From Mytilus galloprovincialis (Eukaryota; Mollusca; Bivalvia; Mytilida; Mytilidae): 64,000 bases of DNA. The DNA is taken from NCBI RefSeq assembly GCF_965363235.1, contig NC_134846.1:26856218-26920217 (forward strand). The letters run 5' to 3'. A program made the position numbers and the translations under genes. The notes beneath the pieces are model-generated. The model was not told where the DNA came from and did no database searches. It was given only the letters and a program-made list of their open reading frames with translations. Shown piece by piece: positions 1 through 11,584 of this stretch; the first letter of the stretch is position 1; each line of letters opens with the position of its first letter.

Positions 1-800
1 GCCGTCTCCGGAATATTCCAGAAATTCGACGAAAAATGGGGACAGCGGCACAAAACTTGTTGATTCCAATATCCTTCGAAACAGAAATCGTTAACTCTGA
101 TGATTATTTACTTAATCTAGAAAAGAAATACAGCCAATAGCAAAATTTATCTAAGTACAAACATCAACGCTAAACACAAATGCCACAAGTTCGCAACATC
201 ACGCAAACGTACATGAATGCATAATTTTACATACCTTCATACAAGAGCTTACGTTATTTTTTTCGACAAAATTGAAACATATGTACGTGGTTTAGAATCC
301 CTTGGTCAGACAGAGAATACATATGACCCATTCTTGGTCCCAATCATATTGAAAAAATTACCGGGGACGTACGCATAAATCTTACAAGACACCATGAGTC
401 AAATAGTTGGCAATTAAATGAACTACTACATATACTATCTCAAGAACTCAACATTATGGAGAGAGGCAATTCCTCTGATCATACGGAAACTTAAACCACT
501 ACAGCAGCATTTCACACCAATGCAAAGGTACGTACAAAATAAATCAACACAAATAAACGTAAAATCATGTGTACTTTTGTAACGAATCACATGTTCCCGT
601 TAATTGCACTAAGCTAATTGATCAAACAGCAAATATTTCTGTTGTTAAACAGCATCGTTTATGTTTTAACTGTCTTTGACCCCCAATATAGCTAATTGCA
701 AATCACACAAAAGTTGCAGGAAATGTAAAATAAAGCAGCATACTAGTTTATGCAAAGACGAGGTTAAAAAGATGAAAAACAGAGTAACACTAATGAATAT
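1..800 (+). pseudogene. BEL/Pao gag remnant with zinc-knuckle segment
   Basis: Seen: around 265-480 the frames give VRGLESLGQTENTYDPFLVP, LKKLPG and ELNIMERGN, the pattern of the DUF1759 gag region of Pao elements. At 562-610 there is a C-x2-C-x4-H-x4-C knuckle. At 660-752 a second Cys/His cluster reads C-x2-C followed by CKSHKSCRKCKIKQHTSLC. In living elements gag packages the RNA into particles. Several stops and at least three frame changes separate these pieces. An internal stop lies just before the second cluster. Confidence 0.8.
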
Positions 801-859
801 ATTACTAGTAACACAATTCAGTAAACACAACACAACGCGAAGAAAACGGGTACAGTTCT

Positions 860-1330
860 TCACTCAAAGACACAGAATAAAAACTGTCGTAGCGCAAGTA
901 AGTTCGGGCATTCAATGTACTTACACAAACACATTATTTGACAAGGGCGCACAGATGCCCTCATCACAGAAAAATATGCTACAGAGCTTGATTTGACAAT
1001 TACCAGACAGAAGACCATAAACTTGTCAGGATTTTGTGACACAAGTGATGGCACAGACAACGGCAAATTACCTATCAACGTTTTGATTGTACCAGAAAAG
1101 GCTGTACCAATGAAGACTTATGTACGTAATATAACAAATTTAAAGTATTTGTTTGGCTTGAAATTAGACCATCCGGTCTCACATGACCCAATGGTTGAAG
1201 ATTCTCTATTGAATTATATCTAATTCGATTATTACTGGTCAATTGTCGATGATAGAATAGTATGAGGAACAGGACCTACTACCGTCAAGTCGGAAATCCG
1301 TAACCTTCTGTCCGGCACAATCAATTGAAT
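860..1330 (+). pseudogene. BEL/Pao aspartic protease (DUF1758-like) remnant
   Basis: The frames around 880-1220 read VSSGIQCTYTNTLFDKGAQ and then KTINLSGFCDT, LIVPEKAVPMKTYVRN and LKYLFGLKLDHPVSHDP, matching the Pao-type retropepsin region between gag and RT. The usual active-site D-S/T-G position reads D-K-G, which would not be catalytic. DYYWSIVDDRIV follows after another frame change, as expected from the linker towards RT. The family normally cleaves the polyprotein in the particle; this copy cannot. Confidence 0.75.
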
Positions 1331-1489
1331 ACCTGCAAATCCAGATCACACACTTACGTCAATGATGAACATATTAGTAGGTCACAAAGTTGAAGAGTAG
1401 AACTTTTATTTTGGAGAAATTTATGGAAGTTGAAGCTGCTAGTATAAATAATAGTGACAACAAATGGTAGAAGTTACCATATGGAAACA

Positions 1490-2190
1490 TAAAGATATGT
1501 TGATAAGTTACCTTGTAAGGAGGAACACCACATCTTACTAGACAACAGAAGTATTGAATAACGGAGAACAGTAAATGTCATTAAGCGTCTTAATCGTGAA
1601 CTTACACTTTTACAGAAAAACGGAAAAATTATTAATGAACAAGAAAAACGTAGATTTATCGAGAGAGTTGATGAACGATCAGCCAAAACAATTGTTCATT
1701 CCATACCGCACCATCATTTCCGTAAAAAGTCGTCAACCACGCCAATCAGAATTGTATTTGACTGTAGCTGCAAACCTTCACCTATTAATCTAAGCTTAAA
1801 TGATTGTTTGATGGATCTTTGGCCAAACTTTAATGATTTAACCGGAATTTTTGTCCGATTTAGAATGCACAAATACGCCGTCTCGACAGGTATAGAAAAA
1901 GCCTTACTTATTATGGGCTGGATGAAGAGGATCGTGATGTTACCAGATTCTCTTATGCGTAGTAACCCGGATGACCCAAATAGTCAACTAACCGCAAACA
2001 GATTCAAGTCAGTATAATTTGGAGCAACTTTCTCTCCGTTTATCCTAAATGCTGTTATACGTAAACATTTGACTGCAATTCAACAGACTGGACAGCAATG
2101 TTAAAGAAATACTTTTATGTTGACAATATTATATCGAGCTTTAATTAACAAAGAGCTTTGTTAGACTTCTTCCATGCATCACGTTTAGTA
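1490..2190 (+). pseudogene. BEL/Pao reverse transcriptase remnant
   Basis: Readable blocks are LNRELTLLQKNGKIINEQEK, then TPIRIVFDCSCKPSPINLSL, DLTGIFVRFRMHKYAVSTGI and SNPDDPNSQLTANRFKSV, ending with KYFYVDN near 2110-2130. These are the fingers and palm blocks of Pao RTs in the right order. The normal DIEKAF motif reads GIEKAL, so a catalytic aspartate is lost, and frames shift repeatedly. After about 2190 the RT C-terminus and RNase H do not appear, which marks an internal deletion. Confidence 0.8.
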
Positions 2191-2194
2191 TTTG

Positions 2195-2860
2195 TAAATG
2201 ATTTGTATGATGCGAGAGCATAAGAAATTGAACATTTATCAAAATCATCATGTGACCGAGAAGCTTAATCCTTATGGAACAATTTTGTTCGGTGGATGGT
2301 GGGAGAGATTGAGAGGAATAACGAAAAACTGCATTAAACGAGCACATATGGACAATAAAACACTCAACACGATAATGACTGAAGTAGAACGTTTACTCAG
2401 TGATCGCCCACTAACATACGTTTCATCGGATCAAACGCGGACGACGACCCCTTACTCCGTCACATTTGTTATATTGAAAACGGACCAAGACGCTACCTTA
2501 TAACGGCCTTAAAGACTGTAGTTTACAACCAGGAACCAAAGACACTACGCATGAACCAGTAACTGGCTAGACAATCGAAGTTTCTTTCATTAATTCTTAA
2601 AAACTACATAAAAAGATGGAAGCAGGAATACATAAATTCGCTTAGGAAATATTACCGATACACAGATCGAAACACATAGAACATTAACGTCGGAAATATG
2701 TAGTTCAGATTCAGGACTATGTATCTAGAGTAAATTGGACTTTGGCGATCATTGACAAATTATTTTACGGCAAAGATGGACTTACACGATCAGCCATAAT
2801 TCGAACAAAAATTGGTTTGATATCTAGACCAATCATCAAACTTGAATTCTTTGGAATTTG
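2195..2860 (+). pseudogene. BEL/Pao integrase tail and DUF5641-like C-terminus remnant
   Basis: The frame at 2285-2430 gives GGWWERLRGITKNCIKRAHM and VERLLSDRPLTYVSSD, the well-conserved segment after the integrase core in BEL/Pao. Further on, 2735-2860 reads VNWTLAIIDKLFYGKDGL, RSAIIRTKIGLISRP and IIKLEFFGI, the pattern of the final DUF5641 domain. The stop at about 2860 is probably the original polyprotein end. The integrase catalytic core is absent. Confidence 0.75.
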
Positions 2861-3200
2861 AAAATATAGCAGCTCAGAGTGAGGAAAAGACGAAAATAAA
2901 AACATAGACTAACATGTGTTAAATATAAATCGTGAAAAGTAAAATGATAACGTGTGATTAGCATATGGACATTAAAATGAATTTAAACCGTGGGCTGTTA
3001 AATATTTTACATATAAACTTTAAAATTTTACAAGTAATTTATTTTATTAGAACTTTAATAATTGATGTTGTGATCACTTTCATTTATTTTAAAGTAATTC
3101 ATGTGCGGCCCAAGTATGTTAAGAGCAAAATCACAAACGCAACGTTCTCGCTGCCCATATTCATTGTAACATGTGTGACATGTTGACATTAGAGCTTGAA
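2861..3200. other. AT-rich spacer, possible degraded LTR
   Basis: This lies between the Pao coding relic and the satellite. It contains a 73-codon open frame (2965-3186) that resembles nothing I know. The position is where a 3' LTR should sit, but the 5' LTR is outside the window, so this cannot be tested here. Confidence 0.3.
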
Positions 3201-3204
3201 TAGA

Positions 3205-3775
3205 AAGAATTATTCACACGAGTCATTATATCAGAGGGAGAGGTATCCATTGCCTCAAAAATGACCAAAATCTTTAATGCCCTAGACTCGTACGACTTAG
3301 CCAGGAAAGGATAAGGTTGGTACCTTTATATATCACAAAGTCGAAATGAACTATTGCCAGCTGGCCAAACCAAGACATTTTCCACATGGGTCATGACATA
3401 AGAGGTATATGTAGTAGTTGTATAATGGCCCATAGTACTTATGTCCTAGACCCGTACGAGTTTGTCAGGAGGGGATAACAAGGGTTGTGGTACTCCGATT
3501 TATCACGAAGTCGAAAAAAACTATTGCCGGATGGCCAAATTAAGAAATTCTCCACGTGGGTCATTATATCAGAGGAAGAAATAGGAATTGCCTCTAAAAT
3601 GACCCATACTACTATACCCTAGACCGTACGACCTAGTCAGCAAAGAGAAAGATGGGCACCTTTATATATCTCAAAGTCGAATTGAACTATTGACGACTTG
3701 TCAAACTAAAAGATTCTCCTCGTGGACCATGATACAGAGGTTAAGGTACTAATTACCTTTAAAATGACCAGCAAG
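3205..3775 (-). repeat. ~172-bp satellite, divergent monomers in inverted orientation
   Basis: About three to four monomers run opposite to the rest of the array. Landmarks such as GACCCGTACGAGTTTGTCAG and CTATTGCCGGATGGCC are reverse complements of the landmarks in 3790-5989. They are clearly more diverged than the array core. Confidence 0.85.
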
Positions 3776-3789
3776 TAAAAGTATGTTTG

Positions 3790-5989
3790 AATATTTTGAT
3801 ATACAACAGTACTTCCCTTACCCTTTTCCTACCAATACGTACGGATCTATGATATACGATACATGGGCCTTTTTAGAGAAAACACCTACGCTAATCTTTT
3901 TGTTAGCCCACACGGAGAAACTCTTAGTTTGGTCTTTGTGATATACAAGAGTACTTCCCTTTGCTGTTCAACAGGTACGGGTCTAGGACATAAGAACCAT
4001 CGGTAATTTTCGAGACAACATTATTCCATACATCTGATATGTTTGACAACGCAATCAGGGTTAGTGCTATGGCCCATCTTAAAGGCAATGGCTACCTCTA
4101 CCTCTGCTAATATGGTCCACGTTTAGATTATCTTAGTCGGTCAGCTGGCAATATTTCATTTTGACTTCGTTGTACACCGGGATACTATATCCCCCTTTAA
4201 ACCGTCTGCTGACAAATTTGTACAGGTCTAGGGCATGATTGTTATGGGCCATTTTAGAGGAAATGCCTACCTCTACCACTGGTATAATGGCCCACGTGGA
4301 GAATCTCATAGTTTGGCATGCCGGCAATAATTCAGATCGAATTCGTTGTATACCGTGACACCATACCCCCCTATTAACCCTTTACTGACAAAATCGTACG
4401 GGTCTAGGGTATAAATGCTATGAGCCATTTTAAAGGCAATAAGTACCTCTTTCTCTGGTATCATTGACCACGTGGAGAATCTCTTCGTTTGGCCAGCCGG
4501 CAATAGTTCATTTTCAAATTTGTGATATACCAGGGTACCCCCCTTATCCTTTTCTGACTAACTCGTACGGGTCTAGGGCATAAGTGCTATGGGCCATTTT
4601 AGAGGCAATACCAACCTCTACCTCTGGTATAATTGTCGATGTGGAGAATCTCTTAGTTTGACCAGCCGGCAATAGTTCAGTTCGAATTCGTTGTATCCGG
4701 GATACCATATACCCCCTTTGAACCCTCTACTGACAAACTGGTACGGGTCTAGGGTATAAGTGCTATAAGCCATTTTAAAGGCAATAAGTACCTCTTCCTC
4801 TGGTATCATTGCCCACGTGGAGAATCTCTTCGTTTGGACAGCCGGCAATAGTTCATTTTCGAATTTGTGATATACCAGGTTACCCCCCTTATCCTTTTCT
4901 GACTAACTCGTACGGGTCTAGGGCATAAGTGCTATGGGCCATTTTAGAGGCAATACCAACCTCTACCTCTGGTATAATGGTCGATGTGGAGAATCTCTTA
5001 GTTTGACCAGCCGGCAATAGTTCAGTTCGAATTCGTTGTATCCGGGATATCATATACCCCCTTTGAACCCTCTACTGACAAACTCGTACGGGTCTAGGGT
5101 ATAAGTGCTATGGGCCATTTTAAAGGCAATAAGTACCTCTTCCTCTGGTATCATTGCCCACGTGGAGAATCTCTTCGTTTGGCCAGCCGGCAATAGTTGA
5201 TTTTCGAATTTGTGATATACCAGGGTACCCCCCTTATCCTTTTCTGACTAACTCGTACGGGTCTAGGGCATAAGTGCTATGGGCCATTTTAGAGGCAATA
5301 CCAACCTCTACCTCTGGTATAATGGTCGATGTGGAGAATCTCTTAGTTTGACCAGCCGGCAATAGTTCAGTTCGAATTCGTTGTATCCGGGATATCATAT
5401 ACCCCCTTTGAACCCTCTACTGACAAACTCGTACGGGTCTAGGGTATAAGTGCTATGGGCCATTTTAAAGGCAATAAGTACCTCTTCCTCTGGTATCATT
5501 GCCCACGTGGAGAATCTCTTCGTTTGGCCAGCCGGCAATAGTTGATTTTCGAATTTGTGATATACCAGGGTACCCCCCTTATCCTTTTCTGACTAACTCG
5601 TACGGGTCTAGGGCATAAGTGCTATGGGCCATTTTAGAGGCAATACCAACCTCTACCTCTGGTATAATGGTCGATGTGGAGAATCTCTTAGTTTGACCAG
5701 CCGGCAATAGTTCAGTTCGAATTCGTTGTATCCGGGATATCATATACCCCCTTTGAACCCTCTACTGACAAACTCGTACGGGTCTAGGGTATAAGTGCTA
5801 TGGGCCATTTTAAAGGCAATAAGTACCTCTTCCTCTGGTATCATTGCCCACGTGGAGAATCTCTTCGTTTGGCCAGCCGGCAATAGTTCATTTTCGAATT
5901 TGTGATATACCAGGGTACCCCCCTTATCCTTTTCTGACTAACTCGTACGGGTCTAGGGCATAAGTGCTATGGGCCATTTTAGAGGCAAT
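3790..5989 (+). repeat. ~172-bp satellite homogenised into a 345-bp dimeric higher-order repeat
   Basis: The landmark CTCGTACGGGTCTAGGG recurs every ~171-175 bp. Two monomer types alternate: one carries GGCATAAGTGC and ATACCAACCTC, the other GGTATAAGTGC and AATAAGTACCTC. A fixed point in the dimer falls at 4565, 4910, 5255, 5600 and 5945, exactly 345 bp apart, and these copies are almost identical. Monomers before about 4400 are progressively more diverged, as expected at array edges. Short minus-strand open frames of 64-76 codons inside are repeat translations, not genes. Confidence 0.95.
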
Positions 5990-6600
5990 TAAATGGACTG
6001 GTAATGTTGAGATTAAAGACTCTTATTGATCTCCGTAATTTTGAAGAATTATGTCATTGAAATAGTAATTGACAGTTTCTATTTTTCTGTTTATTATATT
6101 CCTTCAATAAACTATGTTTCTTGTTTTTCTGATCTTTTTAATTGTGTGATACTATCGTATGTATTGTATATTTTAGTTTTAGAATTGGACTATATTTGTA
6201 GACAACGAACAGATTATGGAATGCCCATATGACAATTAATTCCATTTTATTACCCTATATTTAATCATCTTGTTTTAATTACTATAGTTTACATTGATTC
6301 AATAATAACAACATAGAAATGTTCATAATTGTTTTGTGTTGTGTGAGGCAATGCAATTAAACTTTTTATTTACTTTCATTTTAAATGACGCGGACCTTGC
6401 AGAAGACACCTATTGGCTTACTATTTCCTAATTACTTTATATTGCTATAAATAGCATAACCATAATGGATATTAACAGCAAAAGTTATTTTATTGTCACA
6501 ATCTAATAACTACCCAAAACATTTCATCGAACGCGGTTTTGATCTCATGAATATTATTGACGGCTAGCCTCATGAATATTAACGCCGGCTAGATCCACAC
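5990..6600. other. AT-rich spacer between two satellites
   Basis: No gene was recognised. A short direct repeat with CTCATGAATATTA and CGGCTAG occurs twice in 6544-6592, just before the 68-bp array. The 68-codon frame at 6026-6232 has no recognisable motif. Confidence 0.4.
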
Positions 6601-8450
6601 TAGTGTCTATACATACTGTCGGTGGTAAACATACAATAAAGTGCTCCTATAAACCGTATATCAACAGTTTTCATTTATACCTACCGTCGATGGTCAATAT
6701 AACGTATTATATGGTCCGTATATAGTGCTCATATATACCGTCTGTCAAAATTATCTGAATTTACCTACCGTAGGTAGTTAACATACAATATAGTGCTCCC
6801 ATATACCGTCTATCAACAGTATTTGTCTATACCTACTGTCGGTGGTTAACATACAATATAATGCTCCCATATACCGTCTATCAACAGTATTTGTCTATAC
6901 CTACTGTCGGTGGTTAACATACAATATAATGCTCCCATATACCGTCTATCAACAGTATTTGTCTATACCTACTGTCGGTGGTTAACATACAATATAATGC
7001 TCCCATATACCGTCTATCAACAGTATTTGTCTATACCTACCGTCGGTGGTTAACATACAATATAATGCTCCCATATACCGTCTATCAACAGTATTTATCT
7101 ATACCTACTGTCGGTAGTTAACATTCAATATAGTGCTTCTATATACCGTCTATCAACAGTATTTGTCTATACCTACCGTCGGTGGTTAACATACAATATA
7201 GTGCTCCTACAATGTATATACCGCCTATCAACAGTATTTGTCTATACCTACCGTCGGTGGTTAACATACAATATAGTGCTCCTATATACCGTCTATCACC
7301 AGTATTTGTCTATACCTACTGTCGGTAGTTAACATACAATATAGTGCTCCTATATACGTCTATAACCAGTATTTGTCTATACCTACCGTCGGTGATTAAC
7401 ATACGATATAGTGCTATTACATATACCGTCTATCAAGAGTTTTAGTCTTTACCTACTGTTGGTAGTTAACATACAATACAGTGCTCCTACATACCGTCTA
7501 TCAACAGTATTTGTCTATACCTACTGTCGGTAGTTAACATACAATATAGTGCTCCTACATGTGTATATACCGTCTATCAACAGTATTTGTCTATACCTAC
7601 CGTCGGTGGTTAACATACAATATAGTGCTCCTATATATACCGTCTATCAAGAAATTTAGTCCATACCTACTGTTGGTAGTTAACATACAATATAATGCTC
7701 CTATATACCGTCTATCAAGAGTTTTAGTCTATACCTACTGTTGGTAGTTAACATACCATATAGTGCTCCTATATACCGTCTATCAACAGTATTTGTCTAT
7801 ACCTACCGTCGGTGGTTAACATGCAATATAGTCCTCCTATATACTGTCTATCAACAGTATTTGTCTATACCTACCGTTGGTGGTTAACATGCCATACAGT
7901 ACTCCTATATATCGTCTATCAACAGTATTTGTCTGTACGTACCGTCGGTGGTTAACATGCCATACAGTACTCCTATATGTTGTATATCAACAGTACCTGT
8001 CTATACCTACCGTCGGTGGTTTACGTAAAATATAGTGCTGTCTATTAAAATTATGTGTCTATACATACTGTCGGTGGTTAACATACAATAAAGTGCTCCT
8101 ATAAACCGTCTATCAAAAGTTTTCATTTAGACCTACCGTCGATGGTCAATATAACGTATTATATGGTCCGTATATAGTGCTCATATATACCGTCTGTCAA
8201 AAGTATCTGAATTTACCTACCGTCGGTGGTTAACATACAATATAGTGCTCCTATATACCGTCTATTAACAGTATTTCTTTATACCTACCGTCGGTTGTTA
8301 ACGTAAAATATAGTGTTCCTTTATATACCGTCTTTCAATAGTATTTCTTCATACCTAGTGTCGGTGGTTAACATAGAATTTAGTGCTCCTATATACCGTC
8401 TATCAACCGTATTTGTCTATACCTACCGGCGGTTGTTATCAAAACAAACT
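6600..8450 (+). repeat. 68-bp tandem satellite, about 26-27 copies
   Basis: Each unit contains CTACCGTCGGTGGTTAACAT, a TAGTGCTCCTATATACCG block and CTATCAACAGTATTTGTC. Spacing of GGTGGTTAAC in the core is exactly 68 bp (6841, 6909, 6977). The motif ACCG-T-CGGT in each unit is an interrupted palindrome. A divergent ~180-bp block, recognisable by CGATGGTCAATATAACG, occurs near both ends (about 6606-6790 and 8052-8232). Small frames at 7559-7747 and 8313-8498 are repeat translations. Confidence 0.95.
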
Positions 8451-9430
8451 ATTTTCAATGGACGGTCCAAAGTTTCGTATCTATATACTTCACTCTGAAT
8501 GACCGATGACATTTATTTGAACAGTAACATTCCCTATTGTATTCATTATTTAGTTTTCTCCCTGAAGTTGTCTGAAATATTTGCGGCTGTACTGATGGCA
8601 AACAACAATCAATCAATTTCTTAAAGTACTTCTTAATCTATATTTTTTTAATCTAACCAGTAATATGTGATCGGTGAATGTACGTATGACAATTACGCCA
8701 ATTTTGAAAAAGCATATTTTTTTTTCATTTGCGCACATTGACATTTTTTAATTTGCGCCAAATTGATTCGAAAGGTTAGGTCTGATAAATTTAGATGATA
8801 AAATTAAACTTGTTTAACCAAACGCAGCAATTCAATGAACACAAGCTACAATATAGATAAATGTGTATATAGACACATGTTGAGATCATGGGTATCTTCA
8901 TTTAATCACACTTCTGGTACCCGAACATTTACTTTCATATATGGAACCGATGCCATAAAGAAAAAAACAGGCTTTAACTTATAAAAATTTTGATAAAAAA
9001 GGGGATGCTTTATTGTAGGGAAGATATCACAAGGTTGCAGTTCAACAGAAGTGTTGCATGACAATACTCAGTTAAAAAAGATTTGTGCATATGCAAATGT
9101 GCTTTTTATGTCAAACTGTTACAATCTTATTTTATAAAGTGCTACTTCAAGTGTGATGTACACTTGCAATAAACTTATCCTGCTTTCAATCCCCCTCCTC
9201 CTCCCCGTCACGTGTGAGCAAGTGGCAGGTGGCAAAAGACCAGAAGAAATATTTTTGTTATTATATAAATAAATTCTATACATCTTATATGCCTCATGAC
9301 TTGTGTTTACCTGTTAATTTGTGCAAATGAAGAAAATAAATTTGGCACAAAGAAATAAAAAAAATAGGCGCTAATTAAGTGCAGATTGGCGCAAATGGAA
9401 AAAGCCGAAGCAAATATAATCTTTCCTTGT
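8451..9430. other. Gene-free region with inverted TTTGCGCC words
   Basis: No coding signal. CATTTGCGC and TTTGCGCC words occur at 8727-8762, and GGCGCTAATT, GGCGCAAATGG and related words in the opposite orientation at 9340-9400. This could be the ends of a ~0.7-kb word-ended element (about 8690-9410), but no target duplication was found. Confidence 0.35.
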
Positions 9431-9434
9431 ATCA

Positions 9435-9990
9435 AGATTTCAAGATTTTATTCATAACCTCAGACACATACTTGTGTACAAGAGGACAATAATATATACA
9501 ACCATATTAAGATAATACATAGCGAGACAGGACAAACGAAACACAAATACAAAGTATATTTTAAAAGACAATTGGTATAATTAGATTAAGTATTTTATGA
9601 TTTTCTTCACGAAAATTGATAATTTCCTTCGAACTTGTACGTTACATATAGACAGCAAGCCAGTGAATTTCTTCTTGCTTGGATTCATTACACAGTAATT
9701 TGGTACAAACTTTGATCTAAGAGCAGAAACATCAGTATTTTTACAGGTAAACAATATATGAAACTCATCCCCTATTCCCTCATTACATAATGTACATATT
9801 CTATTTTCCCTCGCGATCCCCGCCCATCTACCGGTCTCAATATAGGTAACTTCAAATTCGAGCATCGAAGTTTAAATATGTTATATCTGTCCTTGGGTAA
9901 TAATCGCAATAGATACGGTTCCAAACCAAACTCTAGTTTGAATAAAGAATAGAATTCACCCCTATCAGATAAAATTGGTGTTTTCTTTCT
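9435..9990 (-). pseudogene. LINE (non-LTR retrotransposon) 3' fragment
   Basis: The minus-strand frame 9865-9581 contains ETGRWAGIARENRICTLCNE followed by GDEFHILFTC, a C-x2-C-x-(n)-H-x4-C knuckle typical of the C-terminal end of many animal LINE ORF2 proteins. The same block occurs in the larger LINE at 18341-18763 (GRCQNIARNERTCSLC, GDEFHYLFCC), so the two are relatives. Upstream frames (9990-9866) read LPKDRYNIFKLRCSNLKLPI with a frameshift in between. The 3' side ends near 9435 without a clear poly(A). It is a 5'-truncated copy. Confidence 0.75.
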
Positions 9991-10074
9991 TTTTTTCGTT
10001 CAGTTTCATCTAGTCCATTTGTTCATTTGACTCTGTTTCCATCACGACTAGGATGCATTTTAATTTATAATGTA

Positions 10075-10480
10075 AAGTCGTTCAGGTTTTTGTTTTATTA
10101 TATAAAAAAAGAAGATATGGCATGATTGCCAATGAGACAACTCTCTAAAAGAGACAAAGTGACACCGGAATTAACTATTAAAAAAAACCTTTAACAGATC
10201 ACGGTACGCTGACGGTACAGATGTCTGTAAATTCAGAAATTAATGCGAGGTTTTTATTATTGCGACAATAATTAAGACTCGCATTTTGAAGTATTGCGTT
10301 TGAATTAATCAGGATTCTTAATCGTTGTAATCACAATCTCATTTCAGGCTATAACGACACTCATCGCATTAATATTTCACAATTGCACGCAACAAATTTA
10401 TATTCAAAGACTATGAATCTGACGTTTATTTGACAAGATTAGTTCGTTTAAAATATGAATTAATTCTATAATTAGTGTAT
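10075..10480 (-). repeat. Dispersed mussel-type repeat fragments
   Basis: The segment at 10105-10135 (ATGATTGCCAATGAGACAAC) is the reverse complement of the motif at 21020-21060 and 41680-41695. It is a recurring end of a dispersed repeat in this window. The following 10200-10480 contains inverted TGCGAGG/CTCGCAT words around 10245-10285. No coding sequence was seen. Confidence 0.5.
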
Positions 10481-11575
10481 TATTCTCCCAAGTTTATTTG
10501 AAAAGGTATAATTCCTCTATACAAATGGCAAAATCTTTCATAAAATATCCAGTAAGTTGGATAAACGTTTACCAAATCATCCCAATACAGTTTGATTTAT
10601 ATATTCACTTTGCTATTCCGTTCTTGCACAGTGATATAGTTAATTTTGCGTCATCCCATATTCTAGCAAAGGGAGATTATCTCAGCATCACCGTTACATT
10701 AGTAATAGCTCTCGTACATAAAATAGTTAGTTCGAACTGTATGATCCTGTGTGAATCTGATCTTTATATTAAAAGTGCATAAATGGTTCACATATGGGTC
10801 TTATTTAAACATTAAACAGTATCAAAACAATTAGTGCATTATAATATAACCAAATAGGCATGCAAAAAAGAATCAATAGGCAAAATATGCTTGTCTACCG
10901 TCTAATTCTAATTGCTATTATTTACTGTATTGTACATAGGTCAATTCCATTCCATTCCATTCAATTTTATTTATTTTTTAATTTTCAGAAGAAAACAGTA
11001 TTTCTAACAATTAAATTGAATTAATTTGATATGACGTTGACACACGGTAATCACTCTCATGTTTTTATTTACATCGCTGTCAATCATCCGGTAAAGATGA
11101 ATATTCATTACTACCCTCGGTAGTTAACGTCCCTCGATGGTTAACTTTAAGTGCCTACCCTTTAGTTCAAGCAATAGTATGATTCGCGCACATATTTTTT
11201 ACTTTGAATTTTTCAGATTCTTAAGAATTTGCTTATTAAATCTTATTGTGACCACATACAATGTTTAAATTGCAAAAAATGCTTAAAAGCTGTTTTTCGC
11301 AGATGGCGGTATTTGGGGCAACTGTATGAGTTGTTTTGATTTGCTGTTTGATTAGAAGTAAGCATAGTTTTAGGAAATTTATGATGTCAAAAACTTATTT
11401 GATAGTCATTACAGGGTTTTACTTAATTTAAAGTGATTAGCAGTTGCATCAGAAAGAAAAAGTTGTGTTTTTGCACACTTTATTAACTTTTACTCGAATT
11501 TCAGGAAACATGTGCTGTCTATCAAAAACACGCTTTAAATATATAAAAATGCATTTGATTAATGACTGTTAATCT
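10481..11575. other. No recognisable gene
   Basis: A 94-codon frame at 10498-10782 has no motif I recognise and may be chance. A short CATTC/CATTCC microsatellite lies at 10948-10972. Around 11110-11160 an isolated CCCTCGGTAGTTAACG recalls a unit of the 68-bp satellite, possibly a stray copy. Confidence 0.35.
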
Positions 11576-11584
11576 CTCTGCTAA

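Larger units (their letters stand above)
1..2860 (+). mobile_element. BEL/Pao-type LTR retrotransposon relic (5' end cut by window)
   Basis: Conceptual translation in shifting plus-strand frames gives, in order, gag, zinc knuckles, retropepsin, reverse transcriptase, the tail of integrase and the C-terminal DUF5641-like domain. That is the normal gag-pol order of BEL/Pao elements. The central RNase H and catalytic integrase core are missing: translation passes from RT thumb sequence near 2190 directly into integrase C-terminal sequence. Stops and frameshifts are everywhere, so the copy is dead. No LTR was recognised on the right (2860-3190) and the left end lies outside the window. Confidence 0.85.

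Noticed and set aside
4133..4848. Three similar minus-strand frames with a shared MPA-QTKRFSTW start, resembling a small repeated gene family
   Set aside because: They are translations of the 172-bp satellite monomers; the next homogenised units do not keep the frame.
6600..8450. Possible CRISPR-like array because of regular 68-bp spacing and small palindromes
   Set aside because: The whole unit is conserved with no unique spacers, and the context is a eukaryotic satellite.
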